Assembly: GCA_034721855.1 (NCBI GenBank)
Contig: JAYENB010000124.1
Span: 1 to 16,747 of the forward strand
Source of the DNA: JAQIBY01 sp034721855
GTDB lineage: Bacteria; Bacteroidota; Bacteroidia; Bacteroidales; ML635J-15
Reading direction: 5' to 3'
DNA length: 16,747 bases
The translations under genes were made by a program, and so were the position numbers. The notes beneath the pieces are model-generated. The model searched no databases. It was not told the origin of the DNA and saw only the letters and a program-made list of their open reading frames with translations. Below are positions 6,853-14,334 of this stretch, piece by piece; within the stretch, counting starts at the first letter, position 1; each line of letters begins with the position of its first letter.

Positions 6853-7449
6853 TTAAGGTAAAATATCTCCTGTAGAATATTTTTCTGTGGTATCAATATC
6901 CAGCATGGCATTGATTTGACAGAATATTTCAAAATGTTTTAATTGCCCTGTGGTGATGATGGCGGTTTTGATGCTGTTGTGAGCCAGCAAATACTCTCGC
7001 ATAACGCCTTTCAGCAACGGATGTTTTGGTGTGTACCAATACGGAGCTGCGTAAAAAGCCAGGTTGGCGTAACTGCTATCAGTAATCAGGTTGTTTTTAA
7101 CGATGATTATTTCCTCATCTTCCTGATAACGGGATTTGAGTTTTTCAAATGTTTTACGATTGCTGTATTTCCATGCATAGTCAATCTGATCATCACAGAC
7201 TAAATGAAATCGTTTTATACGCCGTGGCTTGTAGGGTATGCAATCTATATTACGGATTTTGTGATCATATTCTATCCGCAATTTCCAGGTACCTTGTTTG
7301 TTCGCGTATTTATCTGCAATGTGACAAAGCTGTACAGGTTTAACATGCTTAAAATGTTCTTTAAGGCATTGCTTATACCTGCGTTGATGGTATTCGATTA
7401 ATGGTACATTTCCATTTTCAATCCGTATGCTTTCAATGAATTGGTACAT
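6853..7449 (-). CDS. pabC: Class IV aminotransferase, probable aminodeoxychorismate lyase (PabC)
   Basis: This 198-residue PLP enzyme is predicted to split 4-amino-4-deoxychorismate into p-aminobenzoate and pyruvate, in the folate pathway. The probable PLP Lys lies in YAWKYSNRKTFEKL, matching the class IV pattern of Lys followed by Tyr/Phe-x-x-Arg. Further family marks are EEIIIVKNNLITDSSYANLAF (the N-terminal flank of the cofactor site) and TPKHPLLKGVMREYLL. It is short for the family (E. coli PabC is about 269 residues) because the N-terminal domain is reduced, a form also known in Bacteroidota. Its start overlaps the 3' end of pabB by 17 bases, which implies translational coupling and supports the assignment over a branched-chain or D-amino acid aminotransferase. 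Confidence 0.8.
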   Translation of the reverse strand: MYQFIESIRIENGNVPLIEYHQRRYKQCLKEHFKHVKPVQLCHIADKYANKQGTWKLRIEYDHKIRNIDCIPYKPRRIKRFHLVCDDQIDYAWKYSNRKTFEKLKSRYQEDEEIIIVKNNLITDSSYANLAFYAAPYWYTPKHPLLKGVMREYLLAHNSIKTAIITTGQLKHFEIFCQINAMLDIDTTEKYSTGDILP

Positions 7450-8413
7450 AAATTTTTTGTATCATTTCTTTGTATTCACTTTCAGGATTACTTAAACTGG
7501 TGATGCCACCGCCGCTTTTATAGTAATGCTTCCCGTTTTTTTCCGTGATCATTCGAATCATGACAAAACTATCAATATCAGTGCCATCAAACAGACAAGT
7601 AATGCCCGTATAATAGCCCCGTTTATGGTTTTCTGTTTTGTTTATTATATCCACTGTTTTCTGTTTTGGTGCCCCTGTAATGCTACCTGCAGGTAATAAT
7701 TTAAATATAATATCACCTGTTTGATGTTGCCATCCTTCAGACAGCATGCCTTTTATCTCTGTGCTTGTTTGCAAGAGTTGGTTGCGGCTGGTGGTGATTT
7801 TTTCTATATACCGGTAGCGACTGACCTCCACATTATCCGAGACCATGCTAAGGTCATTTCTCAGTAAATCAGTAATGGTATAATGCTCTGCTTTTTCTTT
7901 TGGATCTGCAACCAATGTGTTCTTTGCATTTATGTCACTGGCATCAATGGTACCTTTCATCGGGTATGTGTAAATTGTGTTTTGATGTGTTTTAATGAAA
8001 CTTTCCGGTGAAAAGCAGACAAATTTGTCCTTCATCCACAGTTTATATCTTGCCTGGCTGCCATGGAAAATATGGTGTAATTTTTCGTTCAGGTTTACCT
8101 CTGTCTCGAAACATAAATTGCACAAATAACTATCTCCTCGATTGATGTGAGCCAGTACTTTTTTATACGCTTTGTGGTATTCATCAAAGGGGAGAGGGGT
8201 GAAATTAAGTTGGGTATTGATTTTTCGATGGCATGAATTGTGAGCGTTGGTTTTGTTCGGGAAATGGTACAGGCAGTCATTATCACAAATGGTTTCCAGC
8301 GGCATGACATGGTTATGTTGCATGTCAAAACTGATTACAGCAAGGAAAGCAGTGCCACGACGACCAAGTATGTTCATGTGTTTTTTTGTTTCTTTTGCCT
8401 GCAATGTTTTCAT
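7433..8413 (-). CDS. pabB: Aminodeoxychorismate synthase component I (PabB)
   Basis: This 326-residue chorismate-binding enzyme makes 4-amino-4-deoxychorismate with ammonia supplied by PabA. It lacks the usual long N-terminal domain of TrpE and E. coli PabB, as do other short Bacteroidota forms. Motifs in order: GDSYLCNLCFETEV, FSPESFI, YPMKGTID (the Lys of this PIKGT-type motif is the PabB-specific residue that forms a covalent intermediate in E. coli, and is absent in anthranilate synthase), TDLLRNDLSMV, LLPAGSITGAPK, and the closing GGGITSLSNPESEYKE. The KGT motif argues for PabB over TrpE. It is the first gene of a pabB-pabC pair and is divergent from pabA, with 66 bases between the two start codons. 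A later Met at codon 13 is a possible alternative start. Confidence 0.88.
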   Translation of the reverse strand: MKTLQAKETKKHMNILGRRGTAFLAVISFDMQHNHVMPLETICDNDCLYHFPNKTNAHNSCHRKINTQLNFTPLPFDEYHKAYKKVLAHINRGDSYLCNLCFETEVNLNEKLHHIFHGSQARYKLWMKDKFVCFSPESFIKTHQNTIYTYPMKGTIDASDINAKNTLVADPKEKAEHYTITDLLRNDLSMVSDNVEVSRYRYIEKITTSRNQLLQTSTEIKGMLSEGWQHQTGDIIFKLLPAGSITGAPKQKTVDIINKTENHKRGYYTGITCLFDGTDIDSFVMIRMITEKNGKHYYKSGGGITSLSNPESEYKEMIQKIYVPIH

Positions 8414-8479
8414 GAAAAACCATACTTTTGAAAATCCAATAACAATTCAAAGATAACATCATATTTGAATTAATTACAA

Positions 8480-9046
8480 ATGAAAAATTGTTTACTCATT
8501 GATTGTTACGATTCTTTTTCGTATAAGCTGGCACAAACGGTCAGGCAAACGGGTTTGTGTGATGTTGATGTAATGACATACGATGATGTTGAACCTCTTG
8601 TATTCAGGTTGTATGATGCCATTGTCATTTCTCCGGGGCCGGGATTGCCTTATGAATATCCCAGGTTATTTCGTATGCTTTCGGAATTAAAGCGTAAACC
8701 GGTGCTGGGAGTATGCCTTGGGCATCAAGTGATGGCTGTGTATTGCGGTGGCCGTTTGGTGCATTTGCCTGAGGTTGTGCACGGACAAAAGAAAGCATTG
8801 CTTGTGTGCAATGATGATGTTTTATTTAAAGGTGTTTCCACCAATACAGAGGTTGGATTGTATCACAGTTGGGTGATAGAGTCAGTCCCATCCCAGATTC
8901 ACATTACAGCAAAAACTGACGAGGGGTTTATCATGACATATCGTCATGAAGCGTATCCGTGGACGGGTATGCAATTTCATCCGGAATCGTATATGACAAA
9001 AGACGGCATGAAAATGTTATCAAACTGGATAAAGAGCGTGTTATAA
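8480..9046 (+). CDS. pabA: Glutamine amidotransferase component II, probable aminodeoxychorismate synthase (PabA)
   Basis: This 188-residue class I glutamine amidotransferase releases ammonia from glutamine for its partner synthase. The catalytic triad is visible: Cys79 in GVCLGHQ, and His167 and Glu169 in QFHPES. The opening LLIDCYDSFSYKL and ISPGPGLPYEYP segments are typical of PabA/TrpG. Sequence alone does not separate PabA from TrpG well; the divergent pabB-pabC pair next door decides the call, and one protein may serve both pathways. The 66-base spacer to pabB should hold both promoters, but I could not find a convincing consensus for either direction. No clear terminator follows; the heptad hairpin at 9101-9168 is the first structure downstream. 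Confidence 0.87.
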   Translation: MKNCLLIDCYDSFSYKLAQTVRQTGLCDVDVMTYDDVEPLVFRLYDAIVISPGPGLPYEYPRLFRMLSELKRKPVLGVCLGHQVMAVYCGGRLVHLPEVVHGQKKALLVCNDDVLFKGVSTNTEVGLYHSWVIESVPSQIHITAKTDEGFIMTYRHEAYPWTGMQFHPESYMTKDGMKMLSNWIKSVL

Positions 9047-9100
9047 AAAAGCGGCCTTGTCAGGACAGGTGGCGGGATGTCAAAAGACAAAAATAAAGAT

Positions 9101-9168
9101 TTAGGTGTTAGGATTTAGGAAAAGTTTCCCTCCTAACACCTAACACCTAACACCTCACACCTCACACA
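9101..9168. repeat. Inverted repeat built of tandem heptads (TTAGGTG / TAACACC)
   Basis: The left arm is three heptads (TTAGGTG, TTAGGAT, TTAGGAA at 9101-9121). The right arm is five heptads (TAACACC three times at 9134-9154, then TCACACC and TCACACA to 9168). The arms are reverse complements; 9101-9113 pairs perfectly with 9131-9143 around a 17-base loop. There is no coding frame and no T run, so it does not look like an ordinary terminator. It lies between the converging ends of pabA and the glycosylase gene. Confidence 0.85.
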
Positions 9169-9266
9169 TTATCTTGATTTTGAGGAAACGATAGATTTTG
9201 CTATTATTTTTATTAATTCTTTATTTTTTTTTGTCTTTAAGTGTTCTGTTAACGCTTACGTGATTT

Positions 9267-10028
9267 TTACATTAGAGATTTATCTATATTACCATCAGGC
9301 AACATGTTATCGGGGTGAAAAATCCCCGCTTCTTCCTTTTGATACCTGACACAACTTTCCCAATCTCCTTTGCAAAACGTTTCAGTCCATTTTTTGTCCA
9401 GTTTACCCAAGTCTGTAAAATGATGCATAGGACAGGTGGGATACCATTTACATGGCTGACTGAACACATCCAGTTTACGGAAATGCGTAGAAAGGGTTTC
9501 TTTGTAATCCGGATGATAAAGCACGGAAGAGGGATGGTGGATGGGATAAATTTTATGGCCATCGCGATAAAACAACTTCCCTGCAGTTTGTTCAGGTATG
9601 TTATCAGGATGTCCATATTTTTTAAACACATATTTTGTGGCCTGATATCCCATGGGAACAATAATCTCAGGGTTAATAATGTCAATTTCTGCATCAAGAA
9701 ACCGGCTGCATGCGTTAATTTCGTCTTGTTTGGGTTTGCGGTTTTTTGGCAGCATGCATTTAATGAGGTTTGTCATATATACATCAGAGCGTTTGATGTG
9801 AACGTTGTCGAACAGTTGGTTTATAATATCCCCGGTAGGTCCGACAAACATACAGCCTTCTTTGTCTTCCTTTTCGCCGGGAGCCTGTGCGATAAGAAAA
9901 ATCCTGGCATGTATGTTACCTTCACCCACAATGGCATGCGTTCTTTGTTCCCATAATCTGCAACGCCTGCAATGTTTGATTTCTTTGTTAAGCGATTGCA
10001 ATGCAGTGTATGTGTTTATATCAGGCAT
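9267..10028 (-). CDS. Uracil-DNA glycosylase, family 4-like, with Cys-rich C-terminal extension
   Basis: This 253-residue protein is predicted to remove uracil from DNA. The iron-sulfur ligands of family 4 enzymes are in place: C20 and C23 (HCRRCRL), C91 (NLIKCMLP) and C107 (NACSRFL). The uracil-binding motif reads AQAPGEKED (47-55) where family 4 usually has GEAPG-x-x-ED, so the Gly and Glu are replaced by Ala and Gln. The second motif is HHPSSVLY (164-171). Residues about 190-253 are an extension beyond the usual 190-220 residues, with four further Cys (C193, C199, C219, C226) in a CKWYPTCP and FCKGDWESC arrangement, and a closing HPDNMLPDG; this could hold zinc or a second cluster. The gene is 28 bases downstream of the secreted protease on the same strand and may be co-transcribed, but no functional link is obvious. 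Confidence 0.85.
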   Translation of the reverse strand: MPDINTYTALQSLNKEIKHCRRCRLWEQRTHAIVGEGNIHARIFLIAQAPGEKEDKEGCMFVGPTGDIINQLFDNVHIKRSDVYMTNLIKCMLPKNRKPKQDEINACSRFLDAEIDIINPEIIVPMGYQATKYVFKKYGHPDNIPEQTAGKLFYRDGHKIYPIHHPSSVLYHPDYKETLSTHFRKLDVFSQPCKWYPTCPMHHFTDLGKLDKKWTETFCKGDWESCVRYQKEEAGIFHPDNMLPDGNIDKSLM

Positions 10029-10056
10029 ATTCTTTTTTTTTTCTGGAATGGCTTGC

Positions 10057-12675
10057 TTATTGTACTACAAAACGTTTTACGCCGGTTATGTCGCTACCGG
10101 CATACCGGAGTATATACACACCAGCCGGTAATCCGGTTAAATTCAAGCTTTGAGTTTTGGTTCCTTTGTTTATGGAAAAATTCCTCAATGCTTGCCCCTG
10201 CAGATTGTACACAGTAAATATCCCATCGTATTTTGTTGCGTGTTTAAACACTACTTTTACATCATGATGAGCAGGGTTGGGGAAAATTGAGAATGCATCG
10301 TTTTTATTGCTTTTTTCAATGGATGATTGTGACCCGCTAACGGCTACATTGTCAACATACATGCTGCTGCCGTTATCGTTTATGGCTGTGAATTTCAGCA
10401 TAATATCTTCCCCGGCAAAATTGCTGATATCAACATGAATGGTATCCCAGTCCGTTAGTGTATCCGGCACAAAATGGTTGTTGCTGCTGTTGCCTTCAAC
10501 CGTTGCCATGGTTTCATCGCCATCGCTGTACAGGAGGTGTGTGAATTCAGAACCACACCCGGTAGCGGCATATACTTTGATGCTGTCGGCAAACAGGTCT
10601 TCCATCCGGTTTTGGTATGCCAGGTTAAAACTCAGGGTGATAGAATCCGTTTGTGGCAGGCTGATGACGGGTGAATATACATGATCTTGTTGCCCTTCGT
10701 CAAAATAGTTCAGACAATTCATCATCAGCGCACGCGAATCGCCGCCGTGGACATCCGAAATTTCCCATGTCCTTTGATTGTCTTCATTTTCCACCACCCA
10801 CGGGGTATTCATAAACCCGGCTTCTACATTATCAAAATGTTCTGACCACGGGTAATTTTCCTGACTCATCAGGTTGATGTGCGCCACACCTGCATTATTG
10901 AACCTGTTGTATTCCCTTCCGGCATCCGGATTTTCAGCCCATATATACAATTCATTGAATCCCGGCGCCAATTCAATTTCACCCATGGTAACATCAATAT
11001 GCGATCCTGATGTAAGGTTGCCATACCATGTATTGCTGATGGTATCGCCGTAATTTAGGCTGTAATGGTAGTGGATTTCTGAAACGGATTCCTGTCCTTT
11101 GTTACTGAAAGTACATACAGGTGTCCAATTAGCTTGTTCAGGGCAATAGTACAATGCAGTTGGATTATCCACTGTGATGGCAAGGTCAAAAGAATCGGTT
11201 ACGGGAGGGACGGGATCGTTTGTTACTGCCAGGTACTGATAAGCAGCATGCACATCAATGATGCCATTGCCATAGGTGTTGTCTTCTCCCGGATCTCCGA
11301 GATCTGAAGCTGTTTTGTACAGGGCATCTTTCAGTTCATAAGCTCCGAGGTAGGGGAATGCTTCTTTTAGCAATAGCAAGGCGCCTGAAACATGCGGACA
11401 GGCCATGGAAGTCCCCGATAAATTGGCATAGCCATCATGCCCTGAGGCAGAACGAACGGATACCCCGGGCGCAGAAACTTCAGGTTTGATGTTGATCGGA
11501 CCTGACGAATCATTGCAGGTTGTAGGTCCATGGGATGAAAAATTGGCGATTGGGTATCCACTGGTATTGCCATTTACGGCACCAACAGACATGGCGTTTA
11601 GTTCATTGAAAGTCATCATGGCCGGAAATCCGATGGTTGCAGCGTCAGGGCCGTCATTGCCTGCTGAAAAAGGCGAACAAATACCTGCAGCTTCAACAAC
11701 TTCTAAGATGTGTGCTTCTTCCATTTCACAGGCATTCATTTCCAATGCCATGTCATAATCATAGCCCCAACTATTGTTGATGACATCCGGCACATCATGT
11801 GTGGTGGAGGGGTTGCCATCGGGATCGAGTACCCATTCAAACACTTCCAGTAAAACGGCGGGGTCAAGGATTTCAGAATTGGAGCTGGCCACGGGGTCAC
11901 TGGCCATCCAGTAAGATGCCCAGGCCATGCCGATGGTATCGTTGGTTTCGTGCTCAAGCCCCAGCACCGTGCCTGTGGTGTGTGTGCCGTGGGTAGATGA
12001 TGAATGATCAAATGGAAACGGATTGCGCATGCCGTACCATACGTATTCCAACGGGAAATGATTTCCGGCATAACTGTCCGCGATGGCCGGATGATCTGTG
12101 AAAACACCGGTATCTATGCTTAAAAACAAGGTATTTCTGCCTGTGTATCCCATTGCCCACAATGCTGGAGCATTAACGGCTTCCAGCCCTGGTTCAGTCC
12201 CCCCAACAGTACGTATTGAGGCTGGTTCCACGGCTACAGGTTCTTCATTTCTGTAGCGAGGGCTGTTGATGTCTATGCGTTTCACTGTTTCGTCGGCAGC
12301 CATCGCATTTATGAGTTCTGGTGTCGCTTCAATACACATGGCGTTAAGTATCCAAAACCCGCGTTTGATTGTCAGGTTCTGTTGGTTGGTCATGATGTTA
12401 TGCAGACGTTCCAGAAACAAGCGTTGTGAATGACTGGCCACTGATTCAAGTTTGTGTCTAAGCAATCGTATGCGTTGGGATTTTGTTGCTCTTTTTGTTC
12501 TCATTGCCCGGTCAAATTGGGGAAGGTCCACCTCGTCATTAAAATACACCATGACCTCAATCTTGTTGTTGGGATTTTTATTGATGGCATCATGCAGGGG
12601 GGAAGTGATTACCTGTTGACTGAAAGTTCCTGTGGATATTAGCAACAAAATGGTAAAGATGTATATGTTTTTCAT
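10057..12675 (-). CDS. Secreted subtilisin-like (S8) serine protease with type IX secretion tail
   Basis: This 872-residue protein is exported by Sec and then, by its tail, through the type IX system. Order: signal peptide (1-20); propeptide-like region (about 35-140); S8 catalytic domain (about 160-480) with Asp188 (SIDTG), His229 (HGTH), oxyanion Asn340 (SAGNDG) and Ser423 (GTSMACPHVSG); a CARDB/Ig-like segment (about 500-620); a jelly-roll, MAM-like domain (about 630-790, opening WSEHFDNVEAGF and closing MYVDNVAVSGS); and a Por secretion tail (about 800-872) with FSIFPNPAHHDVKV, VYNLQGQ, and LPAGVYILRY. All catalytic residues are present, so the enzyme should be active, on the cell surface or released. 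The substrate is unknown. An 18-bp near-palindrome lies upstream of its start. Confidence 0.93.
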   Translation of the reverse strand: MKNIYIFTILLLISTGTFSQQVITSPLHDAINKNPNNKIEVMVYFNDEVDLPQFDRAMRTKRATKSQRIRLLRHKLESVASHSQRLFLERLHNIMTNQQNLTIKRGFWILNAMCIEATPELINAMAADETVKRIDINSPRYRNEEPVAVEPASIRTVGGTEPGLEAVNAPALWAMGYTGRNTLFLSIDTGVFTDHPAIADSYAGNHFPLEYVWYGMRNPFPFDHSSSTHGTHTTGTVLGLEHETNDTIGMAWASYWMASDPVASSNSEILDPAVLLEVFEWVLDPDGNPSTTHDVPDVINNSWGYDYDMALEMNACEMEEAHILEVVEAAGICSPFSAGNDGPDAATIGFPAMMTFNELNAMSVGAVNGNTSGYPIANFSSHGPTTCNDSSGPINIKPEVSAPGVSVRSASGHDGYANLSGTSMACPHVSGALLLLKEAFPYLGAYELKDALYKTASDLGDPGEDNTYGNGIIDVHAAYQYLAVTNDPVPPVTDSFDLAITVDNPTALYYCPEQANWTPVCTFSNKGQESVSEIHYHYSLNYGDTISNTWYGNLTSGSHIDVTMGEIELAPGFNELYIWAENPDAGREYNRFNNAGVAHINLMSQENYPWSEHFDNVEAGFMNTPWVVENEDNQRTWEISDVHGGDSRALMMNCLNYFDEGQQDHVYSPVISLPQTDSITLSFNLAYQNRMEDLFADSIKVYAATGCGSEFTHLLYSDGDETMATVEGNSSNNHFVPDTLTDWDTIHVDISNFAGEDIMLKFTAINDNGSSMYVDNVAVSGSQSSIEKSNKNDAFSIFPNPAHHDVKVVFKHATKYDGIFTVYNLQGQALRNFSINKGTKTQSLNLTGLPAGVYILRYAGSDITGVKRFVVQ

Positions 12676-12731
12676 GATCTTTATTTTATCAATGCAAATT
12701 AAACATTTTAACTCTATTAAAAATATTTTTG

Positions 12732-12749
12732 TTACAAAAATTTTGGTAA
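12732..12749. promoter_or_regulatory. AT-rich near-palindrome upstream of the protease gene
   Basis: TTACAAAAATTTTGGTAA is an 18-bp inverted repeat with one mismatched pair, 57-74 bases before the protease start codon. It could be an operator, but AT-rich sequence makes such palindromes fairly likely by chance. Apart from this, the 12-kb-side spacer (12676-13015) holds only the octad inverted repeat and the purE promoter. Confidence 0.3.
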
Positions 12750-12787
12750 TTAATCAGTATCAGCAAAAGTAGCTCCTCGCCGCGAGA

Positions 12788-12877
12788 CGCAAAGTTACGA
12801 TAGCATGAAAGTATGACATCGTGCTTTCGTGTTCGCCCCCTCGCCCCATCGTGCTATCGTTCTATCGTGCCTTTGCG
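12788..12877. repeat. Inverted repeat built of tandem octads (ATCGTGCT type)
   Basis: The right arm (12848-12877) carries ATCGTGCT, ATCGTTCT and ATCGTGCC in tandem, then TTTGCG. The left arm (12788-12817) is its reverse complement at 22 of 30 positions. Between them further octad-like units occur (ATCGTGCT, TTCGTGTT and C-rich variants). Local base composition is more GC-rich than the AT-rich spacer on either side. No coding frame is evident. Confidence 0.7.
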
Positions 12878-12956
12878 GTGAGCAGGCGGTAACAATTGTA
12901 TGCACCTGAATAGTTAAGATAATTTTAATACGCAAAAAAAATAATTGCACCAGGAT

Positions 12957-12987
12957 TCTGCATAATTCGACAAAAATTTTACTTTTG
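12957..12987 (+). promoter_or_regulatory. Bacteroidota-type promoter for the purE operon
   Basis: TCTG (12957-12960; consensus TTTG) is followed by exactly 19 bases and then TACTTTTG (12980-12987), a full match to the TAnnTTTG -7 element. Transcription would begin near 12993, about 23 bases before the purE start codon. Confidence 0.55.
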
Positions 12988-13015
12988 TCAATGGCAAGCT
13001 AAAAACAAAAAGACT

Positions 13016-13522
13016 ATGAAGCCTTTAGTAAGCATAATCATGGGCAGCACATCAGACTGGCAGGTGATGGAAAAAGCTGCTAAATTTATGGATGAACAGC
13101 AAATTCCTTTTGAGATCAATGCCTTATCGGCACACCGTACTCCGGATGAAGTGGAAAAATTTGCCAGAGAAGCCGAAACCCGTGGCATAAAAGTTATCAT
13201 TGCAGGTGCGGGTATGGCTGCACATTTACCAGGTGTTATCGCTGCCATGACAACCCTGCCGGTAATAGGTGTTCCCATACAAGGTAAGTTTGATGGGATG
13301 GATGCGCTGCTTTCAATCGTTCAAATGCCCCCAGGGATTCCGGTGGCAACCGTGGCTGTCAACGGAGCTTTGAATGCTGCCATCCTGGCATTGCAAATGC
13401 TTGCTACTGATAATGATGAATACAAAGGAAAAATAAAGACGTATAAATCAGGGCTGAAACAAAAGATCGTGAAAGCCAATGAAAATTTGTCTGAACTTAA
13501 TTTTGAATACAGGGTCAAATGA
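13016..13522 (+). CDS. purE: N5-carboxyaminoimidazole ribonucleotide mutase (PurE, class I)
   Basis: This 168-residue cytosolic enzyme moves the carboxyl group of N5-CAIR to give CAIR in de novo purine synthesis. It shows the family motifs MGSTSDW (9-15), ALSAHRTPDE with the catalytic His40, AGAGMAAHLPGVIAA, GVPIQGKFDGMDALLSIVQMP and GIPVATVAVNGALNAAILA. Length is normal for class I PurE. purK is not nearby. The stop codon overlaps the start of the next gene by 4 bases (ATGA), so purE is translationally coupled to an outer-membrane protein gene, an unexpected partner for a purine enzyme; a Bacteroidota-type promoter lies just upstream. Confidence 0.95.
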   Translation: MKPLVSIIMGSTSDWQVMEKAAKFMDEQQIPFEINALSAHRTPDEVEKFAREAETRGIKVIIAGAGMAAHLPGVIAAMTTLPVIGVPIQGKFDGMDALLSIVQMPPGIPVATVAVNGALNAAILALQMLATDNDEYKGKIKTYKSGLKQKIVKANENLSELNFEYRVK

Positions 13523-14334
13523 AAAAACATGTTGTCTTATTACTGATGTTTTTATGGTGCGGTACCATAGCCATGGCAGAACATGACAAATGGCAATCAG
13601 GAACCCGTTCAGCGGGGATGGGTGATGCCAGCTTGTTTAACCGTGATGTATGGGCCGGCTTTAACAATGCCGGAGCGCTTACAGGTGTGGATAAAATGGG
13701 ACTGGGGCTTGCCTGGGAAAACAGGTTTTTTGTCAAAGAAATGTCACAGCTATCCATGGCCTTTGTCATGCCCGGAGAAGGTAATGCTATGGCTCTCTCC
13801 GTCAGTCATTTCGGGTATTCCCATTACAGCGAAAATAGGATAGGGTTTGCTTATTCCATGCGGCTTTTTGATTGGTTGTCTATGGGAATTCAGCTTAATT
13901 ATCTGAACACATTTCAGCCTGAGTTTTATGGCAATGCCCACATACTGAGTTTTGATGCTGGTTTACTGGCAACCCCTGCCGATAATTTTATGTTTGGTGT
14001 GCAGGTGTATAATCCGGCCAACATTGGCTTTAACGGGGAAAGAAACAAAGAACTGCCTGTGGGCATGCGCATAGGAGTGGGGTATTGGTTTACCGATGAT
14101 TTGCTTGCCAGCGTTGAAGCAGAAACTGAAATGGCTAGCCATACAATGTTTAAAGCCGGTCTGGAATACCACCTGATGGATAATTTTTACCTGCGTACCG
14201 GCGTCAATGCCAAACCTGTTAAGGTAAGTTTTGGTGCCGGATGGGCATGGAACAACCTGAATGTTGATCTGGCTTATTCTTATGATAATATTTTGCTCAA
14301 TTCACCACATTTGGGAGTAAGTTATGCATTTTAA
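13519..14334 (+). CDS. PorV/PorQ-like outer-membrane beta-barrel protein
   Basis: This 271-residue protein has a signal peptide (MKKHVVLLLMFLWCGTIAMA) and then the RSAGMGDASLFNRDVWAGFNNAGAL opening typical of the PorV/PorQ and FadL-like barrel group of Bacteroidota. The rest alternates polar and hydrophobic residues in amphipathic strands, with many Gly and aromatic residues, and the protein ends in Phe as outer-membrane barrels do. PorV carries cargo out of the type IX secretion pore and PorQ belongs to the surface attachment complex; this protein is shorter than PorV and I cannot assign it to either. It starts within the purE stop codon and overlaps the next gene by 11 bases, so the three are almost certainly made from one transcript. 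Confidence 0.75.
   Translation: MKKHVVLLLMFLWCGTIAMAEHDKWQSGTRSAGMGDASLFNRDVWAGFNNAGALTGVDKMGLGLAWENRFFVKEMSQLSMAFVMPGEGNAMALSVSHFGYSHYSENRIGFAYSMRLFDWLSMGIQLNYLNTFQPEFYGNAHILSFDAGLLATPADNFMFGVQVYNPANIGFNGERNKELPVGMRIGVGYWFTDDLLASVEAETEMASHTMFKAGLEYHLMDNFYLRTGVNAKPVKVSFGAGWAWNNLNVDLAYSYDNILLNSPHLGVSYAF

Noticed and set aside
8414..8479. Divergent promoters between pabB and pabA
   Set aside because: CATATTTG at 8460-8467 resembles a -7 element, but no -33 element lies at proper spacing on either strand, so no promoter is called.
9101..9168. Possible CRISPR array
   Set aside because: Units are 7 bp in direct contact with no spacers, and they face a reverse-complement array, so this is a tandem repeat hairpin.
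9239..9257. Stem-loop considered as terminator for the glycosylase gene
   Set aside because: The 7-bp stem has a G-T pair and on the minus strand is followed by A residues, not T, so it fits neither strand's terminator well.
9315..9956. 213-codon open frame on the plus strand
   Set aside because: Antisense to the uracil-DNA glycosylase gene, whose cluster Cys and active-site motifs are clear; the antisense product is Phe- and His-rich noise.
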